Origin: Typha latifolia
Taxonomy: Eukaryota; Streptophyta; Magnoliopsida; Poales; Typhaceae
DNA length: 64,000 bases
Direction: 5' to 3'
Assembly (NCBI GenBank): GCA_019914945.1
Contig: CM034110.1
Coordinates: 4,915,808-4,979,807 of the forward strand
Below are positions 1-11,046 of the stretch, one piece after another. Both the position numbers and the translations under genes were made by a program. The first letter of the stretch is position 1, and every line of letters begins with the position of its first letter. The notes under the pieces were generated by a model. That model was not told the DNA's origin. It did no database searches and saw only the letters and a program-made list of their open reading frames with translations.

Positions 1-456
1 CCTTTGGAGGCGATTGAAGAACACTTCTCTACTTTAAACGGAACATGCTGAATTATTCTCATGTCAACGCATCTACATTATCTGAAAGAACTACGTCTCA
101 AGGGTTACTAAGACGGAAGGATCAACCTCAAGGGTCACTCGGGGTCTAGCAAGCAAGGTTAGTAAAGATTGAGTAGTGGGAATCAGTGAGTGATATGTAA
201 GTTTTTTGTTAATTACTACAGGTTTTAGTTATTGGTTTCTATCTGAGTTTTGATTCGTGGTTTTTTACCCGTTTGGGGGTTTTTCCACGTAAAAAGTTTT
301 ATGTTTGCGATTGTATTTTTCACGCTTTACTTTTCTCATATTATTATCGATTGCGTGTAATAAGTCTTATCTCCTAGGGCATTTCTTACTTTTTAAATTA
401 GTACTGTAGCATACTTAAGGATTCACGTAAGTTTTAATCTTTTTCAAATTAGAAGC
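1..456. other. Intergenic sequence, no gene seen
   Basis: No coding frame of note. The 3' side abuts the target-site duplication of the hAT-like element that follows. It may be part of the same decayed retroelement as the RNase H fossil downstream, but no domain can be read here. Confidence 0.4.
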
Positions 457-464
457 CACACGAC

Positions 465-959
465 TAGGGGTGAAAACGGGTCGGATTAACTCCGATCCAA
501 CTCGCTATCCGACCCGACTCAGATCGGGTTCAGATAAAAAATTTCTATCTGATTCAGATACATATCCGGATACGGATAGAATTTTTAAAAAAAATTGGAT
601 ACGGATTCAGATACGGGTCAGATATATTTTTCGGATTCGGATACGAGATATCGGATATCCTTTTGCCCACATATTTTTTTGAATGATTTATAGTTTTTAG
701 TTTGCTTATTTAAATAGTAAATATTAATATTGTTACTAATAATACGTTATATATTATTTATAGAGATTAATTTCTCTAATTTTACATATTTGACATTCAA
801 AAAATTTGTTTGTAGTGAAACTCTTAATATTTATGTGTTAATTATATCTAAATAAAATATTATAATTTGTTTAAAATTCAATCAATATATATTTAAGATC
901 CTATCCTTTATCCAAAAATTATCCATATCCGGTCCGTATCTAATCCGTTTTCACCCCCA
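465..959. mobile_element. Non-autonomous hAT-type element (MITE)
   Basis: The element begins TAGGGGTGAAAACGG and ends CCGTTTTCACCCCCA, terminal inverted repeats matching at 14 of 15 positions. Flanks are CACACGAC (457-464) and CACAAGAC (960-967), an 8-bp target-site duplication with one mismatch, the length typical of hAT transposons. The 495-bp interior is AT-rich, carries repeated 'cggatacgga' words near the left end and encodes no transposase. It is therefore a deletion derivative or MITE mobilised in trans. The duplication mismatch suggests an old insertion. Confidence 0.85.
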
Positions 960-982
960 CACAAGACCCTATGTTGCTCAAG

Positions 983-1216
983 GTCAACGTTGGCAAAGCT
1001 TATTCAAAAAAGGACTACTATAGTGGTGCTGGTGTGATACTCATATAGGCAAATGGGTTACTTCTAGCTGCGGCTTGGGAGACAAGCTTGAGAGTTTCTA
1101 TATTGTAGGTGGAAGGTTGGGCCCTCAGACTATGCTTGAGGCTGGCAAAAGGGTACGACTACCTAGTAATTGAGTTAGATTCCCTAGAGTTGGTCAATAT
1201 CTTAGAAAACCAGTAG
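983..1216 (+). pseudogene. RNase H domain fossil of a non-LTR or other retroelement (RVT_3 type)
   Basis: One frame reads as a plant retroelement RNase H-like domain: VNVGKAYSKKDYYSGAGVIL, then ANGLLLAAAWETSLRV, then a stretch ending LVIELDSLELVNILENQ. The family normally has D after 'VNV', and here that catalytic Asp is lost. Two in-frame stop codons break the reading (after VIL-I, and before VEGWALRL). Such domains occur at the C terminus of LINE polyproteins and as free RVT_3 genes. The hAT-type element sits immediately upstream and may have cut it from its N-terminal part. Non-functional. Confidence 0.7.
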
Positions 1217-1261
1217 GTTACCCTAGAAATGAATATCCAAGTCAATAATAATATACACTAT

Positions 1262-4053
1262 ATCACAAAATAAATCATAACATCATCAAGTTAAACTTGT
1301 TAACAAATCCATATCTATATCAACAACAATCATACTAGACAGCTATATAATCTGGCAGGGCCCACATAAGCCACGATAAAGTATCAAGATACAACTTATA
1401 ACACTGATACACAAGTACACTATAATCTGACCTGCATTATACAAATCATCGTCTATATAAATGATTACAAATATTAAATAATAATACATATCAATATTTA
1501 GGTAAACTATCTTTTATATCATCTCACGTCTATAGCTCACCTTATCATTCTAAAATATCTTCTCAGGATATCTCAAGTCGCTATCACGTACCACATATCT
1601 AAGGAGGTTAGAAAAGAAATAAAGAGAGTCATAAGTAAAATGTTCAGTAAATAGATCTTACCACAAATCAGTAATGTCAAACAAAGAGTTAAATCATATA
1701 CTGAATAATATGAGTCACATAGGAATATTATGTAATGAATGAGTATATGAATGCATTCTCAATAATATATAAATGAAATATAGATATCATGTCATAACTT
1801 ATCAAAGTATACAATTCTCGATAATGTAAAAATAATCTCCATGTCATACTATCATCATAACTATCTCTCAAATATGACACATATGATGGATGCCGACCAT
1901 GACTATGCTATGATATCAAATGTAACCACATATGATGCATATTGACCACTTGATAATCAGGTGTATTAGATAATAATAAAATCATATATATTTCTCAACA
2001 TCTCAATCATCAATATAATCTCTGAATGTCATCATCATACTAGACCACTGTACACAGTCAACACCCGGTACCTAGTCTCATAATTCAGTCTGAAGGCTCA
2101 GAGCATACCCTGCCAACCATTAATGATATCTCAATTATATAATCATACTTTGTCAACCGTTAATGGTATCTCAATCATATAATCATACATTGCCAATCGT
2201 TAAGGGTATCATCATTATTCAGACCCGGGTACCCAACTAGTTGATAGAAATTACATGAGAATAACTCACCACATATGCCTTAGCGAATGGCATGTGTCCG
2301 AATATCTACTGCGCACACACACTACTGACCTCGGACGTAAGGCCAATAGGATTGCAACTATGTCGAGCGATCAATCATCTCCAAGCACGCCATAACTCTC
2401 GCGCCCACTCAGGTATTCTTATGCTTTTTACCAACTATCATATCAATTAGATTTCATGTTTTTCTTCTAAATGACAGATTATATGCATTTTATTCAGTAC
2501 TATAACAAATCATGCATATCTAGAATTTAGGTGGAAGAAGAGTCAAAAGAGATATAATACGATGCAATCTCGATTCATACATCTATCCCATGCATACTCA
2601 TGCTAAATATAATCTCGACATAAAGTCATAACAGTATAGTCATCTCTAATCATCTCTATATATTACCAGCCAAGATTATTTTAATCGAATGTATGATAAA
2701 ATGTGTTCGATTGAAATCATTTCTAAATAAGATCATATAAATATGCTGTAGGCCAAAATATGCATATACATTATATAATATATCCTAATTTGAGAAAGAC
2801 GTCTAGGGGATAAGATTACTCACCGTTTGATAAGAAAATACAAAACATGTATCCCTTATATTTGCCAACCCAGGGTCAACTCATCGCTAACAGGGTATAC
2901 GGGGTCTCGCATAAGGGGGTTGAGATCTGACAATATTTAGGTAATATAAAATTAGTTATTTATCCAATTAGGATCCGTTTGTGTAACATATGATGATTTA
3001 TTAGGTTTAGAATTTCTTCTTTTGTTTTTATTAAATAATTTGATTTATATCATATATCTAATTATAATAATATTAATATGTTATTATTCTAATTGTAGAT
3101 TTATTTATAAAACTATAGTTTGCTAATTATATATTAAGTATATAATAATCGATCTCTTTTGATAAAAAAATGTAAAAGAGCTACATGTACAATAATATAA
3201 TTTAAAATACAAGCACATATATTATATAGTATTATATAATTATACTTTAATTATTTTGTGACTACTACTCTTACTAAACCTATTAAGAGTTACATATAAA
3301 TAATCTTTACTTAATCATGTAATATAAATATTAAGTAAGCCTACTATTTTATTACATGCATAATAATGTATAATAAGTTGTATATATATATACACCTAAT
3401 TATAAAGACATGTATTAATATTATAAAAATATATGAAGTTATAAGTATATTTATGTACAAATATCTATAATTATAATCACTGAAATTACACTAATTATAC
3501 TTATCTAATAACCATGTTATTATATATTCTTGAAAAATTAAATATCTAAAAATCTAATTTAGATTAACTAAATAACATAAGTAATTTAGACAGGTGTTTT
3601 ATAGCCAGAGAAAGTAAAATGAAGAGAAGAAGAAGAAGAAGAAGAAGAAGAAGAAGAAGAAGAGAAGGTAAGGGAGGGAGGCTCACCTAGGTTGTGGCGA
3701 CGGTGGCAGCGGTGACCGACGACGACAATGGTAGGGCGGCTGCGGTGATCAACGACGACAGCGGTAGGCTGGCGTCGGTAAGAGAGAGAGAGAGAGAGTG
3801 AAAGGGAGAATGAGAGAGTTAGAGAGAACGCTATAGAGAGAGACGTAGTGAGGAGTGCGGCGACGGGGCCCACTGTGCCCCTCGACCCGGCGGCTGGGGA
3901 CGCGTGGCACCCACAGCGCCAGCCTTGTTTGCATGGCACGCTCGTGCCATGCAACCAATAAGGTTTTTTGTCATATATTTATTATTAATTATTATTATTA
4001 TTAATTAAACTTATTATTATTTTATTCTTTTCTTTTTGATTTGGATTATTACA
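1262..4053 (+). mobile_element. Left-truncated LTR-like block (family B)
   Basis: Long AT-rich non-coding block. Positions about 1262-2330 are the reverse complement of about 34915-35860, for example the words around 'gcagggcccacataagcc' (about 1356) and 'tatctcaagtcgctatcacg' (about 1570). Near its right side it becomes purine-rich, with a (GAA)n microsatellite at about 3624-3663 and (GA)n at about 3781-3799. It then passes into a GC-rich stretch and an AT-rich tail ending 'attattaca' at 4053. LTRs end in CA, and the copy at 34-36 kb begins, in its own orientation, with TGCAACGCCCCC. Assignment as an LTR is inference from this architecture; the left end looks truncated and no coding domain is present. 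Confidence 0.45.
3624..3663. repeat. (GAA)n microsatellite
   Basis: About 13 AAG/GAA trinucleotides in the purine-rich part of the LTR-like block. Complementary-strand open frames here are low-complexity artefacts. Confidence 0.9.
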
Positions 4054-6887
4054 GTGTTAACATAACACATTAACCCGATAATAAAATATCACGACATGAT
4101 AATAAAATAACACGACAACCCGATTAAAAATTTATATAATAAATATTGTGACATGTAACATCATTCATTTTTCAAAATACAAAATAACATAGGCATACAA
4201 AATAACATATGATGAACTCATAACAAAATAATTCTTGATATAAAATAACAAAATAATTTTAAAAATGAGATCACCAAAATTCAGCATTGTCGGATCTATC
4301 ACCAGCATGGCAGCATTCATCACCAGCGCCATTCACCATCATAGACCCTTAGGGCCCATAGTTCCAATGTCTCCTCCATTCATGTAACAACCTAATCCTA
4401 AAAAAATGGGTATGACGTGGCTAGCCACAGTGTGGTCGACCTCATGCCCATGTAGATAGACGGAGCGTGGGGGTGCTGTGCATCCCCTACGGCTATTGTT
4501 GCAGTCAACCGACTACGGCCGACTAGCTATGAGAGGCCCTATTGCCATCGCCAACCTCCCTCCGCCACTCTCTCCCTCTTTATATATCTCTCTCAAACTC
4601 TCTCGTCCCTCTCTCTTTGTAAATTCCTCTCTCTAAGTCTCTCTCTCACTCTCATTGCTCTCTTTCTCTTGCCTCTTGCCAACACTAGCCTACTATCGCC
4701 GTCACCGTCAATGCTGCTGAGGTGAGCCCTTCTCCTTTCCTCTCTTCCTCTTTTCTCCTCTCTCTCTCTAGTTGTCTTGGGTTCGCCGACACAACTCCCC
4801 TCCCTTCCTTCTCTTTCTTTTCTTCTTCTTCCTTGGTCTCTCCTCCTCCTATCTGCAATAGTGTTGAGTTTGGCCCACACAACAATTAAATGCTGAACAA
4901 TTAAGTGTTTACTGTAGAAAAAGACTAAAGTATTAAATATTTTATTAAGACGCTGAACTACTCATTTTCGCATGTTATAATTTTCTAACTGATAATCTAT
5001 TTTAAACATATAATATGCCATTATGAAGATGAAAGAAAAGCAAATATAATGATTTTGACTGAAGCTTAATTGAACCTCAAACGAGAAAAATGATAGCAAA
5101 AATATAAATATAAAATTTGTTGCGTCATAACTTTGTGCTCGGTTATCCACTTTAGTCATAAAACATTTCATTGTGAAAATATAAAATAATATATATAAGA
5201 GCATAATAATGTAGTAAAAAAGATCGTAGCTCCACCAAATTTTACTTTTGAATTTTTTTGCTAAAAGGTTCGATTCTTTTACCGTTTTCTAATATAAAAC
5301 ACTAATATGTTTTAGTTTTGAGTAGGTTATCAGCGTTTAGGTAGGGCTACAAATTATGAAAGAGGGCTAGTTTGGTCGAAAACTACTCATTATTGTTCGT
5401 ACATAAAAATATTGCTTATAATTTAGCCGGACAGAGAAGAAGAGGGTAGAAACTTATGACAAACTCAACCTACAAGCTGAAACCAGATCAATCAACAGAC
5501 CTTATCTAGTCCTTTTTAAGTAAGATAGATAATAAAAGCACCTACTTCGCCTCACCTTGTGAATTATATTTCATTCCAAACTTCAATGTATCTTTGTTTC
5601 AGTGCTAAATTCTGATATCACACAGCACGTAGATATTAATTAAAAGCAAACCTATTGATGTGAGTTCAAAATAAGAATTACTTATAGAGTTAATGCTCCA
5701 TTGCACAGTAGTGCACCAAGTTTCAATTGTACCGAATGATAGTGTAGCAAGTTTGCCTATTGTTGCAGTGCTCCAATCATGTTTTCCACAGATACACCCC
5801 TAAACCCTTGTGAAGAGATAGAACAACAATATCATAGTAATCTTAGAACTTTGTGAAGGTGATTCCTTTTGACAGTTCACAGCTTTATTGTTGCCAAGTT
5901 TTATGTGTTCAGTTATTAGGACAACAATGTACACAATCAAGAACCCATTTATATCTACAATGTTTTCATTCGAGTAACATAGGAGATGTTACACTCAGCT
6001 TACCATCTTTGTATGTCAAACTGGTGATCTTACAAGATTGCATCAAGAACATCATGCATACTCTTCTCAAGGGTTTGGTAGTATAAAGTCTTTCATTAAA
6101 TACTCCAACTGAAGAGAACTTATGGATGTTGGATTCAGGTATAAGCTGCTTCATAGTCTTAGATCCTAAGAACTACGGTAGCTTGAAGCATTTGCTGTCC
6201 CTAGAATAGAATACAGAGCTGCAAATGGCAAGGGTACTGAATAGACCAATCTTCCGCACTACTGAAGCACATCACTGATGGAATCAAGCAGCTTCACAAG
6301 CAATATGTTAAAAATGAAAAAGTAGGTTTCTCATGCGGCAATGCCAACCAATAGCTTGGGCTAGCTGTCCATTAGATTGAGTTAAACAACGTTAGATATA
6401 AGAACACGGAATGGTTTACCAATCTTCTATATCATCTTCTTCGTTGCTATCGGATTCCATTCTTTCTGAGTAATCTATATTTGACCAATCTGAGTAATCC
6501 TCTAGCTATGTCGGATAAGATATATGAATCAGAGGTTCTTATGTTCTCAAATCTCTCCTTAAGCATCTAATCCTGCATTTTCCAACATTGAAAATTCAGA
6601 AAGAACAAAGACAACCTAAAACTTCAGAAGTGATAGGATGCCAGGATAGTTAATTATGGTTAGTTACAGATACCAACAGGCAAACAGCTTGATGCATGAT
6701 TAGGTTAAATCATAATTTCTAATCATCACGATCACCCAGGCATTTCCTCAAGAACATTAGTGCAGGCAAAGCTGCTCAAGTTCAAGAAGGAAAATTATCA
6801 AATAGTCTCATTCAATGTCACAAGTAGGGCCAAACCAGGTTGTGCTTGTTCAAACAAGACCCTGGTACAGCTTATCAATAGTTGAGA
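4054..6887. other. Intergenic AT-rich DNA with a pyrimidine-rich patch
   Basis: No supportable gene. Positions about 4555-4860 are strongly pyrimidine-rich (runs of CTCTCTC), which creates a spurious minus-strand frame rich in Arg and Glu. The rest is AT-rich with short open frames lacking recognisable domains. Confidence 0.5.
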
Positions 6888-7623
6888 TGAAGCACCGTAC
6901 CAGGGGTATCCAATATCTTTTTAGAGTATTTAGAATTAAAATAATTAATTTTAATTTTCGGATACAGCCATCAGGGCATCAGGGATATGACGCCAGTCTT
7001 CCTTTCTCACTCTCTCACTCTCTCATGCCGGTATTTCTCCTCTCTCTGATTGTCTCTTTTTTTCCTCTCAGTTTTTCCTCAATTTCTTCTCAGTTTCTTC
7101 TCATCTGATTTCTTCCACTTTCCCCTTCTCAATTTCTGTTTTCAGTTTCGTTTCTCAGTTTTTTTTCTCCTTTATCTGAATATTTTTTCTCTAAAATTGC
7201 GCAGATTTTCTTCTCAAATTTTCTACATTTTTGGTGGATGTACTTTATAAACTTTAATGCTATGAGCCTATGAGTTGCTCAAGTTGATTGTCTACTACTC
7301 TCATTTTGGTGCATTAATTGTTGAATGTTGATGTATTCTTTGTCTAATTGTTTTTGATATCTACTACTTTTATTTATGCTATTAAATGCTTATGTAGATA
7401 ATAGATATATTGAATTGTTGAATGCAATGTGATGTGTAGTTTGTCATGAGAGTATAAATTTTTTTGCACATATACATGTATAAGTTGTCATTAGAATATA
7501 TATATTTTTATATAATTTATTTATTGTTGTATCCTAGACATATCCTATCCTGTTTTTTTGAGAATTTGCGTATTCCCATGTCCGAGTCTGTATCCCATAT
7601 CTATATCTATATCCGGTGCTTCA
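6888..7623. mobile_element. Probable MITE with short terminal inverted repeats
   Basis: TGAAGCACCG at 6888-6897 is matched in inverse by CGGTGCTTCA at 7614-7623, and the subterminal 'gtatcc'/'ggatac' words also pair. The interior is T-rich with no coding capacity. A related sequence ending 'atgcttcat' lies at about 16540-16643. No convincing target-site duplication was found, so the superfamily is unassigned. Confidence 0.45.
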
Positions 7624-8094
7624 TAACTTATAAGTAAAAAAAAAAAAATCAGATTATGTTAATGGGAACTGCTCAGTGACACCTATTTATTCATACATCA
7701 TTAAATCATTAAATTCTCCAAACTCATGATTTCAAGTAAATTTTGTTCCTTTCCTTCTTTTCCTTTTTAATTTTCTTGTCTATGTCTTATTATATCATGA
7801 TGTATCCAGATGATCATCTTCATGTAATATCTTTTCTTGATATCTTTCATCTCTCTCTCTCTCTCTCTCATGCACATTTGTCTTACAAAATTACTTTTCA
7901 TTTTTATGTAGAAGAACAATGGCGTCATCAAGCATATTGGCCTTGCAATGCCAGCTAATGAGAATATTGTAAGTGATCACGAAACCTGAAACTATCCCTT
8001 CATTATGTAGCTAATCTTTTCTTAAAGATTCAGAGCAGCATGCATCCACCCCATCTTGCACAAGCCATTTATTATGGTATTATAAGCCCATTAA
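7624..8094. other. Intergenic sequence upstream of the PPR gene
   Basis: AT-rich, with a (CT)n microsatellite at 7851-7869. No clear TATA box or exon could be assigned to the PPR gene in this stretch. Confidence 0.4.
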
Positions 8095-8240
8095 TTAAAA
8101 GATTATATGAAAAGCATTACTAGGTCGAATACTCTTCTTCATCATTGCCTCAAACAAACCATTCTTGCAAAAACTATGGATTAAAGTTGTGTAAGTGATA
8201 ACATTCGGCATGCAATCTTTAGTCCCATGCTCAAACCTTA
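8095..8240 (-). pseudogene. Fragment of a P-class PPR gene, antisense to the start of the PLS-PPR gene
   Basis: On the minus strand this stretch reads CMPNVITYTTLIHSFCKNGL, followed by FEAMMKKSIRP. The pattern 'PNVITYTTLIHSFCKNGL' is the core of a canonical 35-residue P-class pentatricopeptide motif, as found in restorer-like and mitochondrial PPR proteins. Only about one motif survives, and the repeat register breaks after 'EAMM'. It overlaps the first codons of the sense PPR frame (ATG at 8210) head-to-head. It is interpreted as a relic inserted beside, or recombined with, the functional gene, and could be transcribed antisense. No function is claimed. Confidence 0.65.
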
Positions 8241-8242
8241 GA

Positions 8243-10009
8243 ATGATACAAGGGAGACTCAGCTCTCTCTTGAAGGCATGTGACAACCTGAAGCAGCTCA
8301 ATCAAATCCAAGCCCAGGTTGTCTCCCATGGCCTCCACTGCAGCCCATTTCTGGCACCCAAACTAGCCTCCTGTGCATTCCGGCTCAGGAACCCAGTTCT
8401 TGCCCGAATGTTGTTTGATCAAACTCCTGCACCAAGTGTTGTCCACTTCAATGTCATGTTCAAGGGTTACTCGGATGCCGGAAGCCAGCGAGAGACGCTT
8501 GAACTGTTCCGGCTCATGTTGCGGAGCGATGTGAGGCCGAGCCATTATACGTTCCCATTTGTGATCAAGTCATGCGATTGTACTTCTTCTGCGAGAGAAG
8601 GCGACGAGTTGCATTGCGTTGTAATTAAAACTGGGTTTGAATCTGATGGGTTTGTTGGGCCAGCGCTGATTGGGATGTATTCCAGCAGGGGAGGGATTGA
8701 TTTGGCTCGTGAGGTGTTTGCACAAATGTCCGTGAAAAATGTTGTTGTGTCAACTGCAATGATTGTGGCATATCTCTCTATTGGTGATGTGGTTTCTGCG
8801 CATGAGATATTTGACAGGACACTTGAGCGTGATGTTATTTTATGGAACACCATGGTTTTGGGGTATGCTGCATGTGGAGACATGGTTGCAGCACGACTGC
8901 TCTTTGATTGGATGCCCAATCGGGATGTCATGTCTTGGAATACCATATTGCGTTCTTATGCAGAAAGTGGTGATCTTGAGGCCTGCTTGCGCATTTTTGA
9001 CGAAATGCCTGAAAGAAATGTGTTCTCTTGGAATGGATTGATTGGGGGGTTTTCTCGCCATGGTCGGAATTTTGAGGTTTTGGATGTGTTTAAGTGGATG
9101 CTGCAATCATCGAATGTTAAGCCCAATGATGCAACACTTGTATCTGTGCTATCTGCTTGCTCTAAGTTGGGGGCTCTTAATTGGGGAAGATGGATTCATG
9201 TCTATGCTCTGTACAATGGATTCGAAGGAAACATCTATGTTGGAAATGGTTTAATTGACATGTATGCAAAATGCGGTTGCATAGCAGATGCAGTCTCTGT
9301 TTTCCATAGCATGGAGGCGAAGGATCTGATCACTTGGAATTCAATAATTGGAGGACTAGCAATGCATGGACATGGCGCAGAGGCATTGGAGCTTTTCCAT
9401 CAGATGACGAGTGCGGGAGAGAAACCCGATGGAATCACATTTGTTGGAATTTTATCTGCTTGTGTGCACATGGGTCTGCTTGAAGACGGGCTGAGGTACT
9501 TCACATTGATGACCACGAACTACTCAATCTCTCCTTGGATAGAGCATTACGGGTGCATGGTGGATCTTGTTGGACGTGCTGGTTTATTGAATAAGGCATT
9601 AGGTATCATAATGGATATGCCAATGGAAACAGATTGTATTATATGGAGTTCTCTGCTTTGGGCTTGCCAAGTTCACAGGGACGTCAGTTTGGCTGAGTTC
9701 ATCGTGAATCGACTCATAAAGCTCGGACAGGAAGACATTGCTAACTATGTTGTGCTTTCAAATATATATGGAGCCACTGGGAGATGGAGAGAAGCTGCAG
9801 CATTGAAGAGGATGGTGAGAAGAAGCAACTTAGGGAAGTCACCGGGTTGTAGCTTGATAGAGGTGAGTGGTGAGGTTGTGGAGTTCTTCTCATCAGACTC
9901 TGGTCATCCGCAAATCCGTGAGATCTACAAAGTAATGGAGGGGCTAACGACAATCTCAAGATTTGCTAGGGATGAGCCAGAATTCAGCATGCACTGTGAA
10001 GAAACATAA
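8243..10009 (+). CDS. PLS-class pentatricopeptide repeat protein, E/E+ subgroup, probably organellar
   Basis: Single-exon gene of 588 codons from ATG 8243 (599 if ATG 8210 is used). PPR proteins bind organellar RNA one base per repeat; PLS-E proteins mostly act in C-to-U editing or transcript maturation in mitochondria or plastids. Visible repeats include NVMFKGYSDAGSQRETLELF, DVILWNTMVLGYAACGDMVA, DVMSWNTILRSYAESGDLEA, NVFSWNGLIGGFSRHG and DLITWNSIIGGLAMHGHGAE, alternating P, L and S types. The C terminus has the E motif (WSSLLWACQVHRDVSLAE, YVVLSNIYGATGRW) and an E+ motif (GKSPGCSLIEVSGEVVEFF, then HPQIREIYKVMEGL). No DYW deaminase domain follows, so any editing role would need a DYW partner in trans. 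I prefer ATG 8243 because the codons before it lie over an antisense fossil of another PPR gene. The frame is intact, suggesting function. Exact orthologue and target RNA are unknown. Confidence 0.9.
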   Translation: MIQGRLSSLLKACDNLKQLNQIQAQVVSHGLHCSPFLAPKLASCAFRLRNPVLARMLFDQTPAPSVVHFNVMFKGYSDAGSQRETLELFRLMLRSDVRPSHYTFPFVIKSCDCTSSAREGDELHCVVIKTGFESDGFVGPALIGMYSSRGGIDLAREVFAQMSVKNVVVSTAMIVAYLSIGDVVSAHEIFDRTLERDVILWNTMVLGYAACGDMVAARLLFDWMPNRDVMSWNTILRSYAESGDLEACLRIFDEMPERNVFSWNGLIGGFSRHGRNFEVLDVFKWMLQSSNVKPNDATLVSVLSACSKLGALNWGRWIHVYALYNGFEGNIYVGNGLIDMYAKCGCIADAVSVFHSMEAKDLITWNSIIGGLAMHGHGAEALELFHQMTSAGEKPDGITFVGILSACVHMGLLEDGLRYFTLMTTNYSISPWIEHYGCMVDLVGRAGLLNKALGIIMDMPMETDCIIWSSLLWACQVHRDVSLAEFIVNRLIKLGQEDIANYVVLSNIYGATGRWREAAALKRMVRRSNLGKSPGCSLIEVSGEVVEFFSSDSGHPQIREIYKVMEGLTTISRFARDEPEFSMHCEET

Positions 10010-10499
10010 GGTAAATGGAAATTTCAATTCGTCATGTACTAGTATATAATTATGGTTCAGAATTCATTAGATAAAAATAAGATTAGAAACCTAGATCTCA
10101 GTCAAGTCGCAAGTGCAAGTCTGTCCACCATAATAGTATACGGTAATAGGGACTCTCTTCATGCTGCTACTGTTGTGTAGATTTTATTGCACCAGATGAT
10201 ATACACTGAAAAGAAAAAACTATTGTGCATCACAAAATAAATGAAGAAAAAAAATATAGTTATTGTGATCATAAATGGTCATAACTAATAACTATTATAT
10301 TATGCAACAAAGACAACACATCTACCAGAAGCAATATAATTTATTTTTAGTGCAGCACATATGAAAGTAAATAAATAAAATAAATAAGATATGGGGCCCA
10401 AAGGGACGAGAAGTTTTTACAAAAATTTAGTTGGGGCTAATGGTTAGCTTCTTAGATATAGGTGTGTTTGGGCTTATAGTTGCTCTGACATATTGCAAT
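10010..10499. other. 3' flank of the PPR gene
   Basis: AT-rich, presumed to hold the 3' UTR. No clear AATAAA signal was chosen and no other gene is seen. Confidence 0.4.
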
Positions 10500-11046
10500 G
10501 GGTTGGGCTTTGGCGTAAGATTGTTAATCTATTGGGCTAGGTTGGACTTAGGCTTGGCCTAAGATTACTAAAACCGTTGGGCTTTGTCCAAGGTTTTAAA
10601 AGACTGTAGGCGGCAGATGAGCGAACAAGGGATCATGTAGCATTTAGGTGCTAGGTGGGCACCCAAAATTCAACATAGTTAAAAAATAAACTAATACAAT
10701 AAATAATAGTTAGAGAAGAAGTTAAAATTAATACTTATAATCTAAACAAAATACTAGTGCATTCTTGTTAAGAACTACAGTAAGCTATTCGAATCCACTA
10801 ATTCATCAACATGTATAATAATTTGGAATTTCAAAGTCAATCTACCTACTAAAATATGATATGAAATGTCGGTCATCTATGTGGGACCTAAGTGGAGCCT
10901 AGTTATATTCTAAGGTGGGAGCCTAGACGTCAAGACGAAAGTTTTATAAAACTATGGCTTTGTCAGACTTGTGCTAAGGCCTAATATTGTCAAAGCCATT
11001 AGGCTTTGTTGGACTTGGGTTTAGGCCTAAGATTGTTAAAACCATT
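10500..11046. repeat. 46-bp tandem repeat, about four units, split by a MITE
   Basis: Units resemble 'gggctttgttggacttgggt' followed by 'ttaggcctaagattgttaaa' and 'accatt'. Unit 1 is partial (about 10500-10533), unit 2 is 10534-10578 (45 bp), unit 3 is 10579-10588 plus 10965-11000 (46 bp once the insertion and one copy of its 8-bp duplication are removed), and unit 4 is 11001-11046 (46 bp). The array is diverged, so it is old. Confidence 0.8.
10589..10956. mobile_element. hAT-type MITE inserted in a tandem repeat
   Basis: The 368-bp element starts CAAGGTTTTAAAAGAC and ends GTTTTATAAAACTATG, giving imperfect terminal inverted repeats. It is bounded by a perfect 8-bp target-site duplication GCTTTGTC at 10581-10588 and 10957-10964. 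Removing the element and one duplication restores the 46-bp periodicity of the host array, which is independent proof of insertion. No coding capacity. Confidence 0.88.

Noticed and set aside
4593..4885. Arg/Glu-rich minus-strand frames
   Set aside because: Produced by a CTCTCT-rich tract; low complexity only.
5260..5285. B-box-like GGTTCGATTC
   Set aside because: No A box or acceptor-stem pairing lies upstream.
8195..8210. Longer PPR start at 8195
   Set aside because: The codon there is GTG, not ATG, so it is not a plausible start for a plant nuclear gene.
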